A stretch of DNA of 64,000 bases, taken from the NCBI GenBank assembly GCA_035569495.1, contig DATMMX010000039.1:54826-118825 (forward strand). Direction: 5' to 3'. Below the pieces are notes generated by a model. That model ran no database searches and had not been told where the DNA came from. It saw only the letters and a program-made list of their open reading frames with translations. Both the position numbers and the translations under genes were made by a program. The stretch comes from DASRDZ01 sp035569495. GTDB taxonomy: Bacteria > Chloroflexota > Dormibacteria > Aeolococcales > Aeolococcaceae. Positions 15,504 through 24,181 of the stretch are shown here, in pieces; the first letter of the stretch is position 1, and each line of letters opens with the position of its first letter.

Positions 15504-17381
15504 TTGACGACCCCCTCCGCCGACCCCGGCACGGTCACCGCGACCCCCAGCTCGCCGGCGCCGCGGCCGCCCCGGCCCGCCCCGGCATGGCGCCGCGCCG
15601 CCCTCGCGTTTCTGCCACTGCTGGCATATTCAGGGCTGGCGGTGCTGCTCTTCCACAACACCTGGGTCGACCCGTCGCGGGTGACCGTGGGCAGCCACGG
15701 CGACCCCGAGGCGACGGTGTGGTACTGGGCCTGGATGCAGCACGCCGTGACCCACGGCAACAACCCGGCGCTCAGCGACTACCTCAACTATCCCGCCGGC
15801 ATCAACCTCACCTGGCAGACCTCGCAGCCACTCATGGCGCTGCTGACCTGGCCGGTTTCTGCCATCTTCGGCCAGTACGTGGCCTTCGACGTGGTGGCCA
15901 CCGCCGGCCTGGCGCTCTCCGCCTGGTGCGCGTACCTGGCCGTCTTGCGCTGGGTGCCGCGCCGTTCCGCCGCGTTCGCCGGCGGGCTGCTCTACGGCTT
16001 CTCGCCGTACATGGCGGCGCACTCGCTTGGGCATGCCAACCTGACCATGGCCTTCGTGCCGCCGCTGCTGCTGCTGTTGCTCGACGAGATCGTGGTGCGG
16101 CAGCGCCGGTCCTGGCTGCGCATGGGGTTGCTGCTCGGCGCGCTGGCCACGGTGCAGCTCTACATCACCGAGGAGCTGCTGGCCACCGAGGCGGTGATGG
16201 CGCTGGTCGCCGTGGTGGTGCTGGCGTTGCTGCACCGCGACCGGTGGCGCGCGCACGCGCCGTATGCGCTGCGCGCGCTCGGCGTCGCCCTGCTGGTCGC
16301 GGTGCCGCTGTGCGCGCCGTGGCTGGGCGTGCAGTTCCTCGGGCCGCACCGGCTTGCGGGGACCTTCCAGCATCCCGGCGGCTTCAGCAGCGACCTGCTC
16401 AACTTCCTGCTGCCCACCCAGGTGCAGCAGGTGTACCCGGGCGCGGCGGCGCGCTATGCGCACAACTTCACCGGCAACGCCGCCGAGCAGAACGGCTACC
16501 TGGGCATCCCGCTGCTGCTCATCCTCGCCTATACGGTGTGGCGCTTCCGCGCGCTGATGTGGGTGCGCGTGGCGGCGGTGCTGGGCGTCGTCGCGGCACT
16601 GCTGTCGATGGGGCCGACGCTGCACATCGGCGGCCACCTCACCCACGTCCCGCTGCCGTGGGTGGTGCTGGAGCACCTGCCGGTGTTCAGCAACCTCGTG
16701 CCCGCGCGGGTGATGCTCTACGCGTTCCTGATGGCGTCGCTGCTGCTGGCGCTGTTCATCGACCACGCGCTGCGGGCGCGGGGACGCGCGCTGGCGCTCG
16801 GCAGTGTGGCGGTCGCGGCGTCCGTCGTGGCGCTGCTGCCGTCGCTCGACTACCCCGCGTCGGTGCACGACGACCCCGCCTTCTTCCGCGCCGGCGGCGA
16901 CGCGCAGCGCATCCCCGCGGGCTCCGACGTGCTCATCGCGCCCTTCGTCGGACACCCGGCGATCGCCGCCGCGGAGAGCTGGCAGGTGATCGGCGGGATG
17001 CGCTTCCGGGTGCCCTCGGGGTACTTCCTGCAGCCCGACCCGCAGGGCGGCTCGGAGCACCTCACCGGGCCGGTGCTGCGCCCGCTCTCGTCGGCGCTGG
17101 TCGACATCGCCACCGGCAAGGGCGCGCCGGTGCTCACCGATGCGCTGCGCGCGCAGATGCGCGACGACCTGCGCTACTGGCGCGCGCAGACCGTGGTGGT
17201 GGGGCCGTGGGCGCACGACGCCGAGATGGTGCAGCTGCTCACCGACGTGCTCGGCGCGCCGCCCGAGCAGGACCAGGGCGTGTGGGTGTGGTGGAACCTT
17301 CAGCCGGGCCAGCCGGCCGCGGCTGCCGCGGCGGCGGCGCCGATGTCGTCGCTGTACACGTACACGTCGAAGCGTCCGTAG
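15504..17381 (+). CDS. Polytopic membrane protein, GT-C glycosyltransferase-like
   Basis: A 625-residue protein with a Pro/Ala-rich cytoplasmic N-terminus (1-28), about ten membrane helices between residues 30 and 440, and a C-terminal extracytoplasmic domain (450-605). The first periplasmic loop after helix 1 contains GSHGDPEATVWYW, and a later segment reads NYPAGINLTWQTSQP. This layout, with an acidic residue in the first outer loop, is that of GT-C enzymes that use polyprenyl-phosphate sugars. I cannot name donor or acceptor. The start is TTG 15504. The last 82 bp overlap the 3' end of the convergent gene at 18940, which encodes a similar kind of protein. Confidence 0.78.
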   Translation: MTTPSADPGTVTATPSSPAPRPPRPAPAWRRAALAFLPLLAYSGLAVLLFHNTWVDPSRVTVGSHGDPEATVWYWAWMQHAVTHGNNPALSDYLNYPAGINLTWQTSQPLMALLTWPVSAIFGQYVAFDVVATAGLALSAWCAYLAVLRWVPRRSAAFAGGLLYGFSPYMAAHSLGHANLTMAFVPPLLLLLLDEIVVRQRRSWLRMGLLLGALATVQLYITEELLATEAVMALVAVVVLALLHRDRWRAHAPYALRALGVALLVAVPLCAPWLGVQFLGPHRLAGTFQHPGGFSSDLLNFLLPTQVQQVYPGAAARYAHNFTGNAAEQNGYLGIPLLLILAYTVWRFRALMWVRVAAVLGVVAALLSMGPTLHIGGHLTHVPLPWVVLEHLPVFSNLVPARVMLYAFLMASLLLALFIDHALRARGRALALGSVAVAASVVALLPSLDYPASVHDDPAFFRAGGDAQRIPAGSDVLIAPFVGHPAIAAAESWQVIGGMRFRVPSGYFLQPDPQGGSEHLTGPVLRPLSSALVDIATGKGAPVLTDALRAQMRDDLRYWRAQTVVVGPWAHDAEMVQLLTDVLGAPPEQDQGVWVWWNLQPGQPAAAAAAAAPMSSLYTYTSKRP

Positions 17382-18940
17382 CTGAAGGTTTCGCGCGGCG
17401 CGGGGCTGGGCGGCGGCGGGTCGGGGACGAAGGCGCCCCTGCGCTCGCGGATCAGGAAGGTCGGTCCCTTTTGCGGCGTGTACCAGTCGCTGATGGTGAA
17501 GATCGGGTACGGGCAGAACCAGCCGGGCTGCTGCGCCCTGCAATCGGGCGACTGCTGCACGGCGCGGCTCTCGACGGCGCCGCCGCTCTCCCAGGTGAGC
17601 AGGTTGGCCTGCCAGTAACCCGCGTAGCCGCGATGCACGCCGTGCTGTTCGAGCAGCGCGATCAGCGGCTGCGCGTCCTGGGGGGCGACGTTGAAGTCGC
17701 CGGCGAGGGCGGCGCGATGGAGAAGCACGGCGCCGGTGATGCCGACGAAGGTGACGGCGGCGCAGATCAGGGCGCGGCGCCACGGAAGGCGCGGTGCGAC
17801 GAACGGCACGGTGGCGGCGACGGCGTAGAACAGCGGCGGCAGGTAGCGGATCGAGTTGGTGTCGAGCGCCAGTGTTGTGCCGGCGAAGGCCAGCGCGAGG
17901 AACACCGCGGTGCAGCCCCAGAAGGCGAGGAACAGGTCGCGGGCGAGGTCGGTCGTCTTGCCGTTGCCGGCTGGGGGGTTGCGTGTTGTTGCCACACGCA
18001 GCAGGAAGTACAGCGGCACGAACGCCGCCACCACCGCCAGCACCCCGCAGACCAGGCGCAGGACGCCGAGGCTGCCCGCCCCGGTCAGGCCCAGGCGGCC
18101 GTTGGCCATGTCGAGGACGAGGTGGCCGAGCAGGGTGAGGTTGTCCTGGGCGCGCTGCGGCGAGGCGATGCGCAGGGGCAGGCCGATCACCTGGTAGCCC
18201 GCATGGCGCATCACCAATGTCGTGACGCCCGCGACCGCCAGCGCCAGCACCGTCGCCGACCCGGCGGCGATCAGCGTCTCCACCGCGAGCCGCTCGCGGC
18301 GGCGCCAGGCCACCAGCAGGGCGGCGGCGGCGAACGGCGCCACGCCGGTCACCAGCAGCAGCGGGTCGGAGGCCACGTCGAGCCCGGTGATCACCGCGAC
18401 GAGCGCCGTCACCACCGCGACGAGTGGCGAACGCAGCCGTGCCGTGCGCGCCAGCCACACCAGCAGCGCGGCGAGCACGATGCCGTTGACGAACGTGGTG
18501 CTGTGATACGCCTGCGCCAGCAGCGGCACCAGCAGCAGCGGCGGCGTGGCGACGCCGATGGCCAGGGTCAGCAGCGCGCCGTGCCAACCGGCGAGACGCC
18601 ACACCGTCGCCGCCAGCAACAGCAAACCGAGCAGCGACAGCACGTACGGCATCGCCTGCCAGACGGTGCTGTGGCCCGGCAGCGAGCGGGTCAGCTCGTC
18701 GAACCACAGCGTGGTGTAGTGAGCCGCGTTGCCCATGACCACGTTGCTGCCGGGGCGCGCGTCGGGCAGCGAGTCGGCGATGACCATGGGGCCGACCGAG
18801 TCGCTGGTGGCCGTGTCGGTGACCAGCGAGGGCACGCGCTGGGCCAGCACCACGGCGTAGGCGATGACGCCGAGCAGCGGCGCCAGCGGCAGCGCACGCA
18901 GCGCGATGGCGCGCGCGCCGCCGCCGCGCGACGGGGTCAC
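17300..18940 (-). CDS. Polytopic membrane protein, GT-C glycosyltransferase-like
   Basis: A 546-residue membrane protein with about ten helices, a first outer loop rich in Asp and Ser (DTATSDSVGPMVIADSL) and a C-terminal extracytoplasmic domain ending RFDVYVYSDD before an Ala run. The topology resembles GT-C glycosyltransferases, but no diagnostic motif is clear. GTG 18940 overlaps the ahcY stop (GTGA), so it is the third gene of the apt-ahcY operon. Its 3' end overlaps that of the convergent gene 15504-17381 by 82 bp; each C-terminus ends in an Ala-rich or polar tail encoded antisense to the other. Confidence 0.78.
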   Translation of the reverse strand: MTPSRGGGARAIALRALPLAPLLGVIAYAVVLAQRVPSLVTDTATSDSVGPMVIADSLPDARPGSNVVMGNAAHYTTLWFDELTRSLPGHSTVWQAMPYVLSLLGLLLLAATVWRLAGWHGALLTLAIGVATPPLLLVPLLAQAYHSTTFVNGIVLAALLVWLARTARLRSPLVAVVTALVAVITGLDVASDPLLLVTGVAPFAAAALLVAWRRRERLAVETLIAAGSATVLALAVAGVTTLVMRHAGYQVIGLPLRIASPQRAQDNLTLLGHLVLDMANGRLGLTGAGSLGVLRLVCGVLAVVAAFVPLYFLLRVATTRNPPAGNGKTTDLARDLFLAFWGCTAVFLALAFAGTTLALDTNSIRYLPPLFYAVAATVPFVAPRLPWRRALICAAVTFVGITGAVLLHRAALAGDFNVAPQDAQPLIALLEQHGVHRGYAGYWQANLLTWESGGAVESRAVQQSPDCRAQQPGWFCPYPIFTISDWYTPQKGPTFLIRERRGAFVPDPPPPSPAPRETFSYGRFDVYVYSDDIGAAAAAAAAGWPG

Positions 18941-20205
18941 GCGGTGCCCGACTCCCACGACGCCAGGTACGACTCCTGCTCGGGGGTCAGCACGTCGATG
19001 TCGATGCCCAGGCTGCGCAGCTTGAGCGCCGCGACGTTCTGGTCGATGTCCTGGGGAACGTCGTACACCTGCGGCTTCAGCTCGCTGTGGTGCTTGGCGA
19101 CGTACTCGGCGCACAGCGCCTGGTTGGCGAACGACATGTCCATCACCGCGGCGGGGTGGCCCTCGGCGGCGGCGAGGTTGAGCAGGCGGCCCTCGGCGAG
19201 CACGTGCAGGGTGCGGCCGTCGTCCATGCGGTAGGCGTCGACGTAGGGGCGCGGCTTGGTGACGCCGGTTGACAGGTCGTCGAACGCGGCCAGGTTGATC
19301 TCGTCGTTGAAGTGGCCGCTGTTGGCGATCACCGCGCCGTCCTTGAACCTGGCGATGTGGCGCCGATCGACGACGTTGATGTCGCCGGTGACGGTGATGA
19401 CGATGTCGGCCTCGGGCGCGGCCTCCTCCAGGGTCATCACCCGGTAGCCGTCCATCACAGCCTCCAGCGCGCGCGTCGGGTCGATCTCGGTGACAATGAC
19501 GTGTGCGCCCATGCCCGAGGCGCGCATCGCCAGGCCGCGACCGCACCAGCCGTAGCCGCAGACGACGAAGGTCTTGCCGGCGAGCAGGATGTTGGTGGCG
19601 CGGATGAAGCCGTCGAGGGTCGACTGGCCGGTGCCGTAGCGGTTGTCGAACATGTGCTTGGTGAGCGCCTCGTTCACCGCGACGATGGGGAAGCGCAGCT
19701 TGCCCGCCTGGGCCATGGCGCGCAGGCGGATCACGCCGGTGGTGGTCTCCTCCATGCCCGCCATCACGCCGTCGAGCAGGTCCGCGCGCTCCTTGTGCAG
19801 GCGGGCCACCAGGTCGGCGCCGTCGTCCATGGTGAGGTGCGGCTTGATGTCGAGCACCGCGTCGATGTGCTCGTAGTAGCGCGCGCTGTCCTCGCCCTTC
19901 ACGGCGTAGGTGGGGATGTCGTGGTTGCTGACAAGTGCGGCCGCAACCGGGTCCTGGGTGGACAGCGGGTTGCTGGCGCACAGGCGCAGCTCGGCGCCGC
20001 CGGCCTTGAGGGTGATGGCCAGGTTGGCGGTCTCGGTGGTGATGTGCAGGCAGCCGGCCATGCGCATGCCCTGCAGCGGCTTCTCGCGCTCGAACCGCTC
20101 GCGGATCAGCCGCAGCACGGGCATCTCCTGCGCGGCCCACTCGATGAGGCGCTGGCCCTCGGTGGCAAGAGCTAGGTCGGCAACGTCGTAACTCATGGTG
20201 GGCAT
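18937..20205 (-). CDS. ahcY: S-adenosylhomocysteine hydrolase
   Basis: A 422-residue NAD-dependent adenosylhomocysteinase, splitting S-adenosylhomocysteine into adenosine and homocysteine. Seen: MAGCLHITTETANL, SNPLSTQD, HLTMDDGADL, the NRYGTGQSTLDG active-site segment, the Rossmann loop GYGWCGRG, and the C-terminal ...QESYLASW. Length is that of the short bacterial form. The start may be ATG 20205 or ATG 20196; AGGAG sits upstream. It lies 16 bp after apt, so one operon handles the adenosine and adenine released by methylation and related reactions. Confidence 0.96.
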   Translation of the reverse strand: MPTMSYDVADLALATEGQRLIEWAAQEMPVLRLIRERFEREKPLQGMRMAGCLHITTETANLAITLKAGGAELRLCASNPLSTQDPVAAALVSNHDIPTYAVKGEDSARYYEHIDAVLDIKPHLTMDDGADLVARLHKERADLLDGVMAGMEETTTGVIRLRAMAQAGKLRFPIVAVNEALTKHMFDNRYGTGQSTLDGFIRATNILLAGKTFVVCGYGWCGRGLAMRASGMGAHVIVTEIDPTRALEAVMDGYRVMTLEEAAPEADIVITVTGDINVVDRRHIARFKDGAVIANSGHFNDEINLAAFDDLSTGVTKPRPYVDAYRMDDGRTLHVLAEGRLLNLAAAEGHPAAVMDMSFANQALCAEYVAKHHSELKPQVYDVPQDIDQNVAALKLRSLGIDIDVLTPEQESYLASWESGTA

Positions 20206-20221
20206 CGGGAAAGTGGTTCTC

Positions 20222-20767
20222 CTAGAAGCGGATCAGTGAGACGTGGGGCCGGTCGCCGAGCAGCCTGGCGCCGCCCAGGGCTTCCAGCTCCACCAGGAAT
20301 GCGATCCCGGCGACCTCGCCGCCGAGCTGCTCGACCAGCGACACGGTCGCCGCCGCCGTGCCCCCGGTGGCGAGCAGGTCGTCCACCACCAGCACGCGCT
20401 GCCCGGCGACGATGGCGTCGGCGTGGATCTCCAGCACCCCCTCGCCATACTCCAGCGCGTAGCTGACGCTGAGCGTCCGCCGCGGCAGCTTGCCCTGCTT
20501 GCGCACCGGCACGAAGCCGGTCTGCAGCACGTAGGCGAGCGCGCCGCCGACCACGAAGCCGCGCGACTCGACGCCGACGATGAGGTCGATGTGCTGCCCG
20601 CGATGCGCCTCGGCCAGCGCGTCGATGGCGGCGCGGAAGACCTCGCCGTCGCCGAACAGCGTGCTCAGGTCCTTGAAGAGCACGCCCTCGCGGGGGAAGT
20701 CGGGAACGTCGGTGATCACGGCGCGCAGCTTCTCGGCGAGGCTGCGATCGGACACGCGGTCGGACAT
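20222..20767 (-). CDS. apt: Adenine phosphoribosyltransferase
   Basis: A 181-residue purine salvage enzyme converting adenine and PRPP to AMP. Seen: the N-terminal PDFPREGVLFKDLS, the ESRGF flap and the PRPP-binding loop VLVVDDLLATGGTA. Length is typical. ATG 20767 has TAGACT 9 nt upstream, so it is probably leaderless, and it heads the apt-ahcY-membrane protein operon. Confidence 0.96.
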   Translation of the reverse strand: MSDRVSDRSLAEKLRAVITDVPDFPREGVLFKDLSTLFGDGEVFRAAIDALAEAHRGQHIDLIVGVESRGFVVGGALAYVLQTGFVPVRKQGKLPRRTLSVSYALEYGEGVLEIHADAIVAGQRVLVVDDLLATGGTAAATVSLVEQLGGEVAGIAFLVELEALGGARLLGDRPHVSLIRF

Positions 20768-20782
20768 GCGGCCGCCAGTCTA
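20768..20782 (-). promoter_or_regulatory. Leaderless promoter -10 element of apt-ahcY
   Basis: TAGACT on the minus strand (20782-20777), 9 nt before ATG 20767. Confidence 0.45.
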
Positions 20783-20810
20783 GCGAGGCGGCACGGCGCG
20801 GCGGGAGCGC

Positions 20811-22919
20811 CTAGTGGGCCAGCGCCATCGCGCCCATGTCGACCACGGGCTGGTTGAGGTGCTGGCCGCCGGTGGAGCCGAGGAAGGGCGCGTCGCCGAA
20901 GGTGAAGATGCCACCGTCGGCGGCGACCAGCCAGTAGCCCCCGCCGCTCGCCGTCGTCGCCATGCCGACGATCGGCTGGTTGAGGCGCATGTTGCCGGTC
21001 GAGCCGCGTCCCACCGCGTCGCCGTAGGGGAAGATGCCGCCGTCCGCGGCGACCAGGAAGTAGCCGTGGCCGCTCGGGGTTGCGGCCATGCCGACGATCG
21101 GCTGGTTGAGCGGCGAGCCGCCGTGCGATCCGAAGCCGCCGGCGTCGCCGAAGGGGAAGATGCCGCCGTCGGCGGCGACCAGCCAGTACCCCTGGCCGCT
21201 CGACGTCGGCGCCATGCCGACCACCGGCTGGTTGAGGCGGATCGCACCCGTGGAACCCTTGAAGCTGGCGTCACCGAAGGTGAAGATGCCGCCGTCGCTC
21301 GCGACCAGCCAATAGCCGTGGCCGCTCGGTGTCGCGGCCATGCCGACGATCGGCTTGTTGAGCCGCTTGTCGCCGGTCGAGCCGTAGCCCCAGGCGTCGC
21401 CGAAGGGGAAGATGCCGCCGTCCGCGGCGACCAGCCAGTAGCCGCGGCCGCTCTGCGTCCCCGCCATGCCGACCATGGGTTGGTTGAGGCGCACGTTGCC
21501 GGTCGAGCCGTAGCCGCCGGCGCGGCCGAAGGGGAAGACGCCGCCATCCCTGGCCACCATCCAGTAGCCGGCGGGGGGGCCGAATTTCTGGGCGATCACA
21601 CTCCACAGCTCGGTGCGGCCGGTGTCGTAGCCGAGCGCCCAGATGCCGCCGCCGCGGATGCCGTAGCTGTTGACCAGGTCCCATTTGGCCCCGATCGAGT
21701 TGCTGTCCTCGTAGTACAGCTCGCGGCTGGCGCCGTAGGACGGCGAGTACCAGCTCGCCCACGGCGACGCGGCGGTGCTGTCCCAACCGAACTGCACGTT
21801 CTGCGTGCAGGTGCAGTTGAAGTCGTCGAACATGCTGGCGTAGGTGTCGACGCCCTGAGCGGGACAGCCGTTGCCGTTGCCGATGATGGCGGCGTTGGGC
21901 CCGGTGCCGTTGGTGCACCACTTGTAGCCGTAATAGCCGGCGCCGAGGATCACCTTGCTCGCCGGCGCCTTCGACACGTACTGCTGCACGGTGAGCGTGT
22001 CGTTGTAGGTCCAGCCGTTGAGCGGCGCGTCGGCCGAGGCGTTGCCGGGCGTGTTGCCGAAGGTCATGTCGTAGGCCATGACGAACATGGCGTCGACCAC
22101 CTTGCCGAGGTCGCTGATGTTCATGAAGCCCTGGTCCCAGCTCGCCGAGCCGGAGTAGGTGGCCACCGAGACCTCGCTGCCCTGCACCGCGCTGTGCATC
22201 TGGTTGGTCAGCGAGGTGACGAAGGAGGTGTACTGCGACTGGATGTTGGGATAGCTGCTGCTGGCGCCGCCCTCGAAGTCGACGTTGACGCCGTCGAGGC
22301 CGCGCTGCTGCACCAGGGCGATGGTGTTGTTGATGGCGTTCTGCGAGTTGCTCGGGCTGCTGACGATCGAGTTGATCGTCGGGTTGTCCATGCACTTGAT
22401 GGTCAGCACCACGCGGATGCCACTGGCGTGCGCGGTGTTGACCAGGTTGGTGAGGTTGCTGCTGTTCCAGCCGTTCCAGCCGGCGTCACTGCCCTGGACC
22501 GCGTTGCCGCCACCGTCGATGCTGACCCCGAAGTAGGCGATGGTGGAGAGCAGGTTCATCTGCCACTCCTGCCAGTTGCCCAGCTCCCAATACGGCGCGT
22601 AGCCGAACACCTCGTGGGTGAGGTTGCCGTTGCCACTGGCGACGCGCGGCGAGCTCTGCGCGACCACCGCGGCGCGGGTCACGCCGCTCGACTTCGATTG
22701 CGCCGGCGGCAGGTTGGGATCGGGCGCCAGCACCGGCGCATTGGCACCGAGGGCGCGCTCCTGCGTCGCGTTGGGACCGACCGCAGGGTCAGCAACGGCC
22801 CCGCCGGTGGCCGCTCCGGCGCTGCTGCCGGGCACCACGTTCGCCAGCACGAAGGCGAGCGGCACGACGGCCAGGGCGAGCGCGCGACGTCGGGACGGTG
22901 CGAGATGGGTGAGACGCAT
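20811..22919 (-). CDS. Secreted GH18-like glycosidase with six GYW repeats
   Basis: A 702-residue exported protein: signal peptide (residues 1-38), low-complexity spacer (40-98), GH18 barrel (100-440) and six GYW repeats (450-702). The barrel shows FGYAPYWELGNWQ, the catalytic strand DGVNVDFE (209-216, acid Glu216) and MAYDMTF. Asn in place of the middle Asp of DxxDxDxE is usual in the spore-lysozyme/YaaH-like branch of GH18, so hydrolysis of peptidoglycan or chitin-like glycan is plausible. The C-terminal repeats match those of four other proteins here. Monocistronic. Confidence 0.88.
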   Translation of the reverse strand: MRLTHLAPSRRRALALAVVPLAFVLANVVPGSSAGAATGGAVADPAVGPNATQERALGANAPVLAPDPNLPPAQSKSSGVTRAAVVAQSSPRVASGNGNLTHEVFGYAPYWELGNWQEWQMNLLSTIAYFGVSIDGGGNAVQGSDAGWNGWNSSNLTNLVNTAHASGIRVVLTIKCMDNPTINSIVSSPSNSQNAINNTIALVQQRGLDGVNVDFEGGASSSYPNIQSQYTSFVTSLTNQMHSAVQGSEVSVATYSGSASWDQGFMNISDLGKVVDAMFVMAYDMTFGNTPGNASADAPLNGWTYNDTLTVQQYVSKAPASKVILGAGYYGYKWCTNGTGPNAAIIGNGNGCPAQGVDTYASMFDDFNCTCTQNVQFGWDSTAASPWASWYSPSYGASRELYYEDSNSIGAKWDLVNSYGIRGGGIWALGYDTGRTELWSVIAQKFGPPAGYWMVARDGGVFPFGRAGGYGSTGNVRLNQPMVGMAGTQSGRGYWLVAADGGIFPFGDAWGYGSTGDKRLNKPIVGMAATPSGHGYWLVASDGGIFTFGDASFKGSTGAIRLNQPVVGMAPTSSGQGYWLVAADGGIFPFGDAGGFGSHGGSPLNQPIVGMAATPSGHGYFLVAADGGIFPYGDAVGRGSTGNMRLNQPIVGMATTASGGGYWLVAADGGIFTFGDAPFLGSTGGQHLNQPVVDMGAMALAH
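20814..21569 (-). repeat. Six tandem 126-bp repeats encoding GYW units
   Basis: Six 42-codon units, the last ending at the stop codon. Unit four carries the GSHGGSPLNQ variant typical of the gene at 5709; the others carry the STGNxRLNQ variant. Confidence 0.9.
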
Positions 22920-22969
22920 GGTGCAGTGGGGAATGCGCCGGAACGCCGACGGGGTCTTGGGGGGCGTCG

Positions 22970-22975
22970 ATCATA
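22970..22975 (-). promoter_or_regulatory. -10 element upstream of the GH18 gene
   Basis: TATGAT on the minus strand, 50 nt before ATG 22919. Unlike the leaderless genes this leaves a 5' leader of about 43 nt. Confidence 0.35.
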
Positions 22976-23079
22976 ACCCGAGTGCCCGGATATCGCACAC
23001 ATGAGCCCGTCGATGTCACACAGCTGTGGCCACGCCACACATGCGTTCGTTGCAGCGCGGGAGCGCGACCTCGGCGTGC

Positions 23080-23093
23080 TAGGCTCCCCGCCC
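23080..23093 (+). promoter_or_regulatory. Extended -10 element of the rml operon
   Basis: TGC-TAGGCT (hexamer 23080-23085) lies 8 nt before GTG 23094, which opens a mini-ORF rather than rmlA itself. Confidence 0.4.
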
Positions 23094-23120
23094 GTGACAG
23101 CAGGGCGTCGTCCGCGGTGA
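23094..23120 (+). CDS. Possible leaderless 8-codon leader peptide before rmlA
   Basis: GTG-ACA-GCA-GGG-CGT-CGT-CCG-CGG-TGA. The first codon is where a leaderless transcript would begin, and the TGA overlaps the rmlA GTG start by 4 nt (GTGA). The arrangement would feed ribosomes into rmlA by termination-reinitiation. It is a prediction from position only. Confidence 0.3.
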   Translation: MTAGRRPR

Positions 23121-24181
23121 AGGGCCTGATCCTGAGCGGCGGCAAGGGAACCCGGCTCCGGCCGATCACCCACACCAGCGCCAAGCAGCTGGTTCCCGTG
23201 GCCAACAAGCCGGTGCTCTACTTCGCCATCGAGGCGATGGTCGAGGCGGGCATCGTCGACATCGGCATCATCACCGGCGACACCGGTCCCGAGGTGCGCG
23301 AGGCGGTCGGCGACGGCTCGCGCTTCGGCTGCCGCGTCACCTACATCCCGCAGCCCGCGCCGCTGGGCCTCGCCCACGCCGTGCTCACCGCCCGCGACTA
23401 CCTCGGCGACGACCGCTTCGTCATGTACCTCGGCGACAACCTGATCCGCGACGGCATCGTCGCCCTGGTCGAGGAGTTCACCGCAGCCGCGCCCGACGCC
23501 ATGATCCTGCTCGCCAAGGTGCCCGAGCCGGAGCGCTTCGGCGTCGCCGAATTGCAGGACGGACGCGTGGTGCGGCTGGTCGAGAAGCCCGAGGTGCCGG
23601 CGAGCGACCTCGCCCTGGTCGGCGTCTACCTCTTCTCCCCCGCCGTGCACGACGCCATCGACCGCATCGAACCCAGCCCGCGCGGCGAGCTGGAGATCAC
23701 CGACGCCATCCAGCGCATGATCGACGACGGCAGCTCGGTGGTCCCGCACGTGATCACGGGCTGGTGGAAGGACACCGGCCGCCTCGAGGACATGCTCGAA
23801 GCCAACCGCATCGTGCTCGACGGCATGGAGCCGCGCATCGACGGCACCATCGGCGACAACGTCAAGCTGGAGGGCAAGGTGATCGTCGAGAAGGGCGCGG
23901 TGCTGAGCAACTGCCGGGTGCGCGGCCCGGCGATCATCGGCGAGCGCACCATCGTCGAGAACGCCTACGTGGGCCCGTTCACCGCCATCTACTACGACTG
24001 CGTGGTCCGCAACGCGGAGATCGAGCACTCCATCGTGCTGGAGCGCAGCCGCATCGAGAACGTCAACGGCAAGATCGAATCGTCGCTGCTGGGCAAGGAC
24101 TGCGTGGTCTGCGAGTCGCCGGAACGGCCGCGCGCGCTGCGCCTGATGCTCGGCGACCATTCCAAGGTGGAGCTGCACTAG
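23117..24181 (+). CDS. rmlA: Glucose-1-phosphate thymidylyltransferase, long form (RmlA)
   Basis: A 354-residue nucleotidyltransferase making dTDP-glucose, first step of dTDP-L-rhamnose synthesis. Seen: the signature LSGGKGTRLRPIT, KQLVPVANKP, YLGDN and WWKDTGRLED. Unlike the ~290-residue RmlA, it has a C-terminal left-handed beta-helix (about residues 245-350, hexapeptide-like GTIGDNVKLEGKVIVEKGAV), which marks the RmlA-long/StrD-type branch. GTG 23117 is the only start that leaves the nucleotide loop at the N-terminus. It heads rmlA-rmlC-rmlB-rmlD with a 1-bp overlap or 2-bp gaps. Confidence 0.94.
   Translation: MKGLILSGGKGTRLRPITHTSAKQLVPVANKPVLYFAIEAMVEAGIVDIGIITGDTGPEVREAVGDGSRFGCRVTYIPQPAPLGLAHAVLTARDYLGDDRFVMYLGDNLIRDGIVALVEEFTAAAPDAMILLAKVPEPERFGVAELQDGRVVRLVEKPEVPASDLALVGVYLFSPAVHDAIDRIEPSPRGELEITDAIQRMIDDGSSVVPHVITGWWKDTGRLEDMLEANRIVLDGMEPRIDGTIGDNVKLEGKVIVEKGAVLSNCRVRGPAIIGERTIVENAYVGPFTAIYYDCVVRNAEIEHSIVLERSRIENVNGKIESSLLGKDCVVCESPERPRALRLMLGDHSKVELH

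Noticed and set aside
15587..19234. A 1215-codon plus-strand frame across two genes
   Set aside because: The translation is Arg/Ala/Pro-rich with no domain; the region is explained by the 15504 membrane protein and by ahcY and its neighbour on the other strand.
20221..22919. GH18 protein as an inactive chitinase because the middle Asp is Asn
   Set aside because: DGVNVDFE keeps the catalytic Glu and last Asp, and Asn at that place is normal in the YaaH-like branch.
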